This document shows positions 6,249 to 13,059 of a stretch of DNA of 49,724 bases, piece by piece. Source of the DNA: an uncultured Pelagibacteraceae bacterium. GTDB lineage: Bacteria > Pseudomonadota > Alphaproteobacteria > Pelagibacterales > Pelagibacteraceae. Positions within the stretch are counted from its first letter, which is position 1; each line of letters begins with the position of its first letter. Location of the stretch: the NCBI GenBank assembly GCA_902523095.1, contig CABYYE010000006.1, positions 1 to 49,724 of the forward strand. Direction: 5' to 3'. The notes under the pieces were generated by a model that worked only from the letters and a program-made list of their open reading frames with translations, had not been told where the DNA came from and made no database searches. The position numbers were made by a program, and so were the translations under genes.

Positions 6249-7426
6249 AATTTGTCAATCATCAATAAATTTTTTGTTAAAAGTTTGACTGAGTTTTGGT
6301 CAATTTTATTTGGATGTAAACCAATAAAAAAACCTCTTTTTTCAATTTCATCAGCATTTTTAAATTTTTCTTTGTATTTGTTTAGATTATATAACTTTGA
6401 AACAGGTTGATTTAAAAAATTTCCACTTATAATTGGTCTAGTTTCAATACCTTGATTATTTAAATAATTTAAAAATCTTTGTTTTCTATTCAAAAATTTT
6501 TTATGAATTAATATAGGCAGCCCAAACCAACTTGGGGTAACTTTTTTTGTAGGATCTAAAAATTCAATTTGATTTCTCCAGTTTTTAGAATTTTTAATTG
6601 ATTCAATTATTTTTCTTCTATTGGTTGACCTATTGTTGATCATCTTATTTAACCTTTTAAACTGGTTTAAACCAATTGCAGCTGTAATATCAGTCGGCCT
6701 TAAATTAAAACCTGAATTTATAAAGTTAAAATTATTTTTTTTACTTATATTCAATCCTCTGTCCCAACCATGAGCTCTTAGACTATGAATTATCTTGTAA
6801 TCCTCATAATCATTACAAACAATCATACCTCCTTCACCAGCGGAAATTTGATGAGAAACAAAAAAAGAAAAAGTACCAAATCTTCCAAAGCTTCCTAATT
6901 TCTTGTTAGCGTATTTTGAGCCCAAAGATTCGCAAGTGTCCTCAATTAATACTAGTTTTCTTTTCTTAATTATTTTTTTGAGTTCATTCATGTTGGTTGA
7001 ATTTCCTAAAACGTGTACCGCTAAAATAGCTTTAGTTTTATTCGTTAATTTTTTTTTCAAATCATCAAGATCAATATTAAAAGTTTTTAAATCTACATCT
7101 ACAAATCTAGGTTTGAGTCCAGCCTGAATGATCGGCCATAATGAAGTAGACCAACAAATTGCAGGAATGATACATTCACTATTAGGTTTCAGTCTTTTTT
7201 TAAATTTTGGATTAATCAATGCAAAAAAAGCCAATAAGTTGGCTGAAGATCCTGAATTTACCATTAAAGCATATTTTACACCTAAATATTTAGCAAATTT
7301 TTTTTCAAAATCTTTAGTGATTTTACTCATAGTAATTATTTTTTTTGTGGAAAGTACTTTACGACCTGACAACATATCGCTTTCAGAAAAAGGAAATCCA
7401 ACTAAAGGATATTTCATCATCTTCAT
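6245..7426 (-). CDS. colD: ColD-like GDP-4-keto-6-deoxymannose 3-dehydratase
   Basis: A 393-residue member of the DegT/DnrJ/EryC1/StrS fold with the PLP Asp D163 in IEDTCES. The residue that is Lys in aminotransferases is His here, H192 in FFVSHQISAGEGG. Replacement of Lys by His marks the PLP-dependent 3-dehydratases ColD and RfbH/E1. Length, the KYPL opening, AHGWDRG, SWFG and GIETRPIISGNF all favour ColD over the longer RfbH. The expected reaction removes the C3 hydroxyl of GDP-4-keto-6-deoxymannose using glutamate. The gmd gene, which makes this substrate, overlaps the 3' end. The start shares one base with the methyltransferase stop (TAATG). No dedicated ColC epimerase/reductase is visible. 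Confidence 0.8.
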   Translation of the reverse strand: MKMMKYPLVGFPFSESDMLSGRKVLSTKKIITMSKITKDFEKKFAKYLGVKYALMVNSGSSANLLAFFALINPKFKKRLKPNSECIIPAICWSTSLWPIIQAGLKPRFVDVDLKTFNIDLDDLKKKLTNKTKAILAVHVLGNSTNMNELKKIIKKRKLVLIEDTCESLGSKYANKKLGSFGRFGTFSFFVSHQISAGEGGMIVCNDYEDYKIIHSLRAHGWDRGLNISKKNNFNFINSGFNLRPTDITAAIGLNQFKRLNKMINNRSTNRRKIIESIKNSKNWRNQIEFLDPTKKVTPSWFGLPILIHKKFLNRKQRFLNYLNNQGIETRPIISGNFLNQPVSKLYNLNKYKEKFKNADEIEKRGFFIGLHPNKIDQNSVKLLTKNLLMIDKL

Positions 7427-8721
7427 TATAATTTTTTTTCTCCTTCATTAGTTACAACATGAGGATAAGGCATTACGAACATTAATTTCCCTCCCTTTTG
7501 AATATATTCTTTTTCTCTATTTACAACTTCTGTTTTAAAATTCCAGGGTAAAACAATGAATGCTTCAGGATTAATTTCCCGGGCTTTTTTTTCAGAAATA
7601 AGCTCTATATCAGATCCTAAACACTTTAAACCTACTTTTTCAGAATTTCTCTCACTAATGAAAGGAATTTTTTCCTTAGAGAGACCAAAGTGTTGAAGAA
7701 TAATATTTCCTTTTGTACTAGCACCAAGACCTAAGACTTTTTTATCAGCACTTAATATATTGTTAACAAAATTTACAGTTTTGTTTTTCAGTTCAGAAAT
7801 TGTTTTATCAAAGTCAAAAAAAGTTTGAGGATTAGATAAATCAAATTTTTCCTCTTCTTTTCTTAGTAAATCTAACTTATTCATAAATTTTTCTTGATCG
7901 TATTTTTTAGTTTTATCTTTGCAAACGTAAAGTCTTATACTTCCTCCGTTTACACTATTTGTTTCAGCATAAAAACATTTTAAATTAAATTGTTTAATTA
8001 ATTTTTCAAAAGTTGAAATAGAGTAATAAGATAAATGTTCATGGCAAATATCATAAAAATTATTAAATCTTAACATAGAAACCAGGTAGCTAATTTGACA
8101 ACACCAAATTCCATCATCGTCTAGTATTTTATAAATATCGTTAACAAAATTTTTAGGATTTTCTAGATCATAAAACATTGCACAAGATGTTATAATTTTT
8201 GCTTTTTTGAATTTTGTATTAAAATCTTTAGAATTAAAATAATCATTAATAATATTAATATTTTTACCTTCATCAATATATTTAATATTTTGAGCTGGCT
8301 CATAACCTATAAGGTTATATCCCTTTTGATAAAAATTAAGTAAAGTACAATCGTTAGATCCAATGTCTACAATAGTGTCATTTTTTTTAGGTTTTGCTAT
8401 CTCAATAGCTTGATCAACTAGATTTTTTAAATCTTTTCTCATGGTATCATTTGTTGCGGATCTATAAAAATACTCTTTGTACAACAAATCAGCTTCAGTA
8501 ATTTCTTTTAATTGAAGCAAACCACAATTTTTCGTATTTTTTGTTTGATCGCACAAAACAAGTGTTAAAGGTGATTTAATTTTTGCTAAAACGTTATTTT
8601 CATTAGTTTTGACAAAAGTTGGTGAGAGAAATTGTTCTTCCAAAGTTAGAACCTCTGTTAGATCAGAGCTCTCACAAATTTTACAATTTTTAAGATGTTT
8701 GATTTTTTGTTCGTTGCTCAT
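7426..8721 (-). CDS. Zinc-binding sugar C-methyltransferase (TylCIII/NovU type)
   Basis: A 431-residue SAM-dependent methyltransferase with the three-part build of nucleotide-sugar C-methyltransferases. First comes an N-terminal zinc-binding domain with Cys 13, 16, 57 and 66. A Rossmann SAM domain follows, with VDIGSNDCTLL near residues 118-128 and HEHLSYYS in the middle. A C-terminal domain contains GLGASTKGN. Family members add a methyl group to carbon next to the 4-keto group of an activated deoxysugar. Its place directly upstream of the ColD-like gene and gmd suggests a GDP-linked 4-keto sugar as substrate. Position and product are inference. Confidence 0.8.
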   Translation of the reverse strand: MSNEQKIKHLKNCKICESSDLTEVLTLEEQFLSPTFVKTNENNVLAKIKSPLTLVLCDQTKNTKNCGLLQLKEITEADLLYKEYFYRSATNDTMRKDLKNLVDQAIEIAKPKKNDTIVDIGSNDCTLLNFYQKGYNLIGYEPAQNIKYIDEGKNINIINDYFNSKDFNTKFKKAKIITSCAMFYDLENPKNFVNDIYKILDDDGIWCCQISYLVSMLRFNNFYDICHEHLSYYSISTFEKLIKQFNLKCFYAETNSVNGGSIRLYVCKDKTKKYDQEKFMNKLDLLRKEEEKFDLSNPQTFFDFDKTISELKNKTVNFVNNILSADKKVLGLGASTKGNIILQHFGLSKEKIPFISERNSEKVGLKCLGSDIELISEKKAREINPEAFIVLPWNFKTEVVNREKEYIQKGGKLMFVMPYPHVVTNEGEKKL

Positions 8722-8729
8722 TTAAATTA

Positions 8730-9119
8730 CTATTTTAATTTATGTTGTTTTACTTCTTTAATACTTGAATCTAATAACTGATTAATTTTTGATTTAATCT
8801 TTGCTCTATCATCATTTGCTTTATATTCTTTTCTTGAAATTTCAATAAAAGATTTGTCAAATTTTTTTGTTTTTTCAAAATTCCTCTTGATATTTTCTAT
8901 ATCCCATATTTCTTTATTAACATTTTTTAATTTATTATATAACTCATCAATTTGGTCATTGCTTTGAATGTTATCTTTCTTAATCTTTATCAATATTTCA
9001 TATTCCTTTTTTACTTCTTTAAGCGCCATTGCATTTTCAACTTCTTTTAATTTTATTTCTAAAATTGAAATTTTATCCAATAATTCACCCTCTGAAATTT
9101 CTGTTAGAATTTTTCCCAT
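8730..9119 (-). CDS. DUF6165 family protein
   Basis: A 129-residue, highly charged, mostly helical protein with no signal peptide or membrane segment. The opening ILTEISEGELLDKISILEIK and the overall length match the DUF6165 family as I know it, which is often found among LPS and glycan genes. Most of the chain could form a coiled coil or helical bundle. It is the first gene of the minus-strand GDP-sugar operon, 8 bases ahead of the methyltransferase. The function is unknown; it may be a small adaptor for sugar-nucleotide enzymes or glycosyltransferases (inference). Confidence 0.7.
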   Translation of the reverse strand: MGKILTEISEGELLDKISILEIKLKEVENAMALKEVKKEYEILIKIKKDNIQSNDQIDELYNKLKNVNKEIWDIENIKRNFEKTKKFDKSFIEISRKEYKANDDRAKIKSKINQLLDSSIKEVKQHKLK

Positions 9120-9201
9120 ATCAGACTATTGTTTTAAAATGAATATATTATATACATCATAGAGAACATAAATATAACAATAGAATTTGAAATTAAACAG
9201 T

Positions 9202-10299
9202 ATGATACCATGGGCTAGACCAGATTTTTATGGCTTAGAAGAGAAATATGTTAAACAAGCCCTTAAATCTACTTGGATTTCTGACGGCCAATATATTAAA
9301 GATTTTGAAAAAAAATTTTCTAGATATTTGAATTCTAAACAGTCTGTTGCAGTAAGCAATGGGACATGCGCTATCCATCTTGTTTTTTTATCAATGGGTT
9401 TAAAAAAAGGTGATGAAATTATTGTACCTGGTTTTGGTTATATGGCCGCTGCTAACATCGCATTGCAAATGAATATAAAACCAGTTTTTGCAGATGTAGA
9501 TCCCGATACTTATTGTGTTACAGCTGAAAGTATAAAAAAACAAATAACTAAAAAAACAAAATTAGTTGTTGTTACTCATACTTATGGAAATGTTTGTAAT
9601 TTAACACCTATTGTAAAATTATTAAAAAGAAAAAAAATAATTTTATTAGAGGACACAGCAGAGTCATTTGGTTCTACTTATAAAAAAAAACAATCAGGTA
9701 CATTTGGTGACATCGCTACCTTTAGTTTTCAAGCTACTAAAACAATAACAACTGGTGAAGGCGGTATGATAATTACAAAAATGGGTAATAATTTTATAAA
9801 TAAAATTAGATCTTTGAGAAGTCATGGAGTTATAAAAAAAAGATATTATCACGTATATCCTGGACATAATTTTAGATTAACAAATATACAGGCAGCAATC
9901 GGTTGTGCTCAGCTTAAAAAATTTGCAAAAATTAAAAGAGAAAGGAAAAGAATATATAATTATTATAAAAAACTTTTTAAAGATATCAAAGGTATTAAGA
10001 TTCAGAAATTTGAGAGCAGTATATCACCTGTTGTTTGGACATTTGCGCTTTCTATTAATGAAAAAATCTTCCCGAAAAGAGATAAGATAATCAATCTTTT
10101 AAAAAAGAAAAAAATTGAAACCAGAAATGGATTTTATTCTCCTTGCAGACTACCTATTTACAATAAATATAAAACTTCACATTTAAAAAACTCAAACAAG
10201 TTATCGAGAAAAGTGATTTGCTTACCATTTTATGCCAGTCTTAAAGATATCGAAATCAAACATATCTTTAAAGAATTTATTAAATTAAAAAAAAATTAA
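9202..10299 (+). CDS. DegT/DnrJ family aminotransferase, GDP-perosamine-synthase-like
   Basis: A 365-residue PLP aminotransferase from the ATG at 9202; a TTG at 9187 would add five residues and looks less likely. It has VSNGTCAIHL (PLP phosphate), the PLP Asp D151 in LLEDTAESFGS and the Schiff-base lysine K180 in FSFQATKTITTGEGG. The MIPWARP opening and ISDGQYIKDFE resemble perosamine synthases (Per/RfbE), which aminate C4 of GDP-4-keto-6-deoxymannose. That substrate is made by the Gmd encoded nearby. Other 3- or 4-amino sugar assignments are possible. The gene diverges from DUF6165 and its stop overlaps the stop of the next, minus-strand gene. Confidence 0.75.
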   Translation: MIPWARPDFYGLEEKYVKQALKSTWISDGQYIKDFEKKFSRYLNSKQSVAVSNGTCAIHLVFLSMGLKKGDEIIVPGFGYMAAANIALQMNIKPVFADVDPDTYCVTAESIKKQITKKTKLVVVTHTYGNVCNLTPIVKLLKRKKIILLEDTAESFGSTYKKKQSGTFGDIATFSFQATKTITTGEGGMIITKMGNNFINKIRSLRSHGVIKKRYYHVYPGHNFRLTNIQAAIGCAQLKKFAKIKRERKRIYNYYKKLFKDIKGIKIQKFESSISPVVWTFALSINEKIFPKRDKIINLLKKKKIETRNGFYSPCRLPIYNKYKTSHLKNSNKLSRKVICLPFYASLKDIEIKHIFKEFIKLKKN

Positions 10300-11210
10300 G
10301 ACTTTAAATTATATAATTTTTCGCAAAGCTCTTCAAAATGAGATTGAAAATAGATGTCATAACCATGACCGCCGTTTGGATAAATTACTGGAAAATCTGG
10401 ATATGACTCCATTATTCTTGGAATTTTTAGACCCTCAGCCATTGTAAAACCAAAGGATGAATTTCCTATAAAAAATTTTGATGATTTAATTATTTGAGCA
10501 GCCTCTAAAAAATCTTTACAATCATAATATTCCAAATTCGGTATTTCTTTTTTAAGGTCTTCGTACTCTTCTCTGAGACCCAGAAATAAAATGTTTTTAT
10601 ATTTTGATAAAAATTTATAATTTATAAAAATGTTTTTTCTTCTAGTGCTTCTCATAATAACAATTTTTTCTTTTATTGAATCATGATCATTTACAATTAA
10701 ATATTGTTTTGATAAATCAGTATGAATACCTGTTAAATGAAAATACCATCTCACTTCATCCAAATTAAAATTCATCGGAATTTTTCTGAACAAGTCTAAA
10801 TCTACGTCTATTTTTTGATTATTATAGATTTGCACCTCATTTAAATACTCTTGATGTTTTAGTAAAGGCAATACCATGTCTATCATCTTTTTTGACATAT
10901 AAATTTTATCTCCAGAGTGTTTATAGCCTTCAATATGTTTTTCTAATGACTTATTAACTTGCAAATAAAGATTGCATTTATGCTTTTTTGAAAGTTCCTT
11001 CATCACAGGAAGAGAATTAATAACATCCCCCAAATGCCCTGAATGTAAAAAAGAAATCTCATTTTTTTTTAGATTTTTTTGTATTTCAATTATTTTTGTC
11101 TCCAAACCAGATTTGAGAATTTTAATACGTTCTTTCTTATAAATAGAAATATTTAGTTCATCATACTTTTTTTTATTGGTAAATTTGTAGAATATTTTTT
11201 TTAAATTCAT
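10296..11210 (-). CDS. GT9-like (heptosyltransferase-type) glycosyltransferase
   Basis: A 304-residue protein with two GT9/ADP-heptose-transferase marks: HSGHLGDVINSLPVMKEL near residue 56, the GxxGD start of the N-terminal Rossmann domain, and FIGNSSFGFTMAEGLKIPRI near residue 250, the donor-binding segment. Overall similarity to classic heptosyltransferases is loose, so donor and acceptor are open. It is a single minus-strand gene between two plus-strand neighbours. Its stop overlaps that of the aminotransferase by 4 bases. Confidence 0.6.
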   Translation of the reverse strand: MNLKKIFYKFTNKKKYDELNISIYKKERIKILKSGLETKIIEIQKNLKKNEISFLHSGHLGDVINSLPVMKELSKKHKCNLYLQVNKSLEKHIEGYKHSGDKIYMSKKMIDMVLPLLKHQEYLNEVQIYNNQKIDVDLDLFRKIPMNFNLDEVRWYFHLTGIHTDLSKQYLIVNDHDSIKEKIVIMRSTRRKNIFINYKFLSKYKNILFLGLREEYEDLKKEIPNLEYYDCKDFLEAAQIIKSSKFFIGNSSFGFTMAEGLKIPRIMESYPDFPVIYPNGGHGYDIYFQSHFEELCEKLYNLKS

Positions 11211-11268
11211 TTTTATTTTATTTAAATAGCATTACAAATCTTTATATATTAAGTATTAGGTATTTAAA

Positions 11269-12375
11269 ATGTATAAAAAAAAGAAAAAAATACAAAGCTA
11301 TTTTAAATTCTTATTTTATAAGTTATTCCAAATTTATCATGGCAAGATTAAGGGTAAAATTTTGCCAGAAGATGATAGAGAAATAATTACTGAAAAAATT
11401 ACACTAAATCAACACAACTATAAAATTTATTACTGTGCAAATAGTTCACTTTATACAGACACAATTCATGACACGGCTATAATTAAAGATGATAAGATTA
11501 TTGAAGGACCTTCTTTTCAACTAAGAGATAACAAAAACGTTAATCCAGAATTTAATTCTGTTTTCACGAAAGGAACACCAAGATTAAAAAAAAAACTTAA
11601 TGGTACAGTTTTTTCTCTTCTCACAGGCGGCGGTGGAAATACTAATTACTGGCATTGGTTATTAGATGTATTACCACGTATTCACATAGCTAATAATTCA
11701 AAATATGTTGGTAATGAGATAGATTTTTATTTATTTCCAAGTTTAGATAGTCATTTTCAAAACGAAACGTTAGATTTTTTAAATATTCCAAAGAATAAAA
11801 GACTATCAAGTAAACATTATCGACATCTATTTTCAGACAAAATTATTGTAACTTCACATCCGTATAACTTACTTAATGATCCAGAAAAAGACTCACTAAA
11901 TATACCTTCATGGATTTCAAATTATTTGAGAGGGGTATTTTTAAAAAAAGTTATAAATTTGAAAACTAATAAACTAAGCCCTAAAAAAATTTATATTAAT
12001 CGACTTGATGGTAGGTCTCAAAGACTCATTTCCAATGAGAAAGATGTTGCCGAATGTTTAAAAAAGAAGGGTTTTGAAAGCCTTACTTTGAGCAAACTTA
12101 GTTTTTCAGAGCAGGTAAATTTTTTCCATAATGCAGATTATATTGCAGGTTTACATGGAGCGGGATTCGCAAATACTATTTTTTGTAAACCCAATACTAA
12201 AATTTTGGAGTTTAGATCTATCACAGCTGGTGATGCGATAAAGAATCTTGTGGCTCAAAATAAATTAGTTTACGAAGATATAAGCTCTGAAAATAAAACT
12301 TTAAAATATGAAAACCAATACGGTGATATTGAAGTTAATATTGATTTACTAAATTCAATCTTAAAACTTGAGTAA
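11269..12375 (+). CDS. GT61-family glycosyltransferase
   Basis: A 368-residue protein of the GT61 (DUF563) family. It shows NYWHWLLDVLPRI near residue 127, KIYINRLDGRSQRLISNEKD near residue 242, and the C-terminal HNADYIAGLHGAGFANTIFC with the invariant HGAG. The N-terminus is very Lys-rich without a signal peptide, so it is probably cytoplasmic or peripheral at the inner membrane. Bacterial GT61 proteins usually add sugars to exopolysaccharide or LPS; the donor cannot be told. It is followed after 59 bases by the DUF4956 gene and may share its transcript. Confidence 0.8.
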   Translation: MYKKKKKIQSYFKFLFYKLFQIYHGKIKGKILPEDDREIITEKITLNQHNYKIYYCANSSLYTDTIHDTAIIKDDKIIEGPSFQLRDNKNVNPEFNSVFTKGTPRLKKKLNGTVFSLLTGGGGNTNYWHWLLDVLPRIHIANNSKYVGNEIDFYLFPSLDSHFQNETLDFLNIPKNKRLSSKHYRHLFSDKIIVTSHPYNLLNDPEKDSLNIPSWISNYLRGVFLKKVINLKTNKLSPKKIYINRLDGRSQRLISNEKDVAECLKKKGFESLTLSKLSFSEQVNFFHNADYIAGLHGAGFANTIFCKPNTKILEFRSITAGDAIKNLVAQNKLVYEDISSENKTLKYENQYGDIEVNIDLLNSILKLE

Positions 12376-12434
12376 AATAAAGTTTGGGGTAAATAACATT
12401 TTAATTTTGCTAAAAAAAGTATATAAACATCATC

Positions 12435-13052
12435 ATGGATGAATTAGAACCGATTATCTTATTAGTATTAGGCGGCCTTTTAATAAGATTTGCATTAACA
12501 TTTTCTGGACAAGCTTGGGCTAGATCCCATGCGCAAACTGTTACATTTATGCTTCTTCCTATTATTACTTATGTAATCACAAAGACAATTTCGGGTAATA
12601 TTGCTTTATCGCTTGGTATGATAGGTGCATTATCAATTGTTAGGTTTAGGCATCCTGTTAAGAGTGCTTTAGAATTAGTAATTTATTTTGCATTAATAAC
12701 TATTGGTATTGCTACGAGCGTGAGAACTAAATGGGCAATACAATTGATAATTTGTACAATTTTAATAATTCTTATTGTAAAAGGTGTTCAAGCATTATCC
12801 AAAAGGTTTGGTAAATCCTTTTATAGCATGTCTTTTTCTGAGGGAAATGTGAGCAACACTTTAGAAGTAGTGTCGAAACAAAGGATAGAAATGATTGAAA
12901 AAAGTGAAAATCTCATTAATTATTTTAGCGACATTAATAACAATCAATATAATTATAGATTAAATTTTATCAATAAAGAGTCTTTAGAAAAATTTAGGAA
13001 TAAACTTTCTGAAGAAAAAAATATTGAAAAAATCAATGTAGTCTTAAATTAA
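12435..13052 (+). CDS. DUF4956 integral membrane protein
   Basis: A 205-residue protein whose first 125 residues form about four membrane helices and whose last 80 form a soluble, charged domain. The signature GALSIVRFRHPVKSALELVIYF near residue 65 is diagnostic for DUF4956. The biochemical function of the family is unknown. In other bacteria DUF4956 genes often sit next to VTC-domain and CotH genes, as here, where CotH-like starts 7 bases downstream and VTC follows. The cytoplasmic tail may interact with the VTC protein (inference). Confidence 0.85.
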   Translation: MDELEPIILLVLGGLLIRFALTFSGQAWARSHAQTVTFMLLPIITYVITKTISGNIALSLGMIGALSIVRFRHPVKSALELVIYFALITIGIATSVRTKWAIQLIICTILIILIVKGVQALSKRFGKSFYSMSFSEGNVSNTLEVVSKQRIEMIEKSENLINYFSDINNNQYNYRLNFINKESLEKFRNKLSEEKNIEKINVVLN

Positions 13053-13059
13053 TTTACAT

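Noticed and set aside
6245-7426. Assignment as an ordinary sugar aminotransferase
   Set aside because: The Schiff-base lysine is replaced by His192, which excludes standard transamination chemistry.
7128-7451. Plus-strand open frame opposite the ColD-like gene
   Set aside because: It lies within a protein with an intact family pattern on the minus strand, and has no start context or family match.
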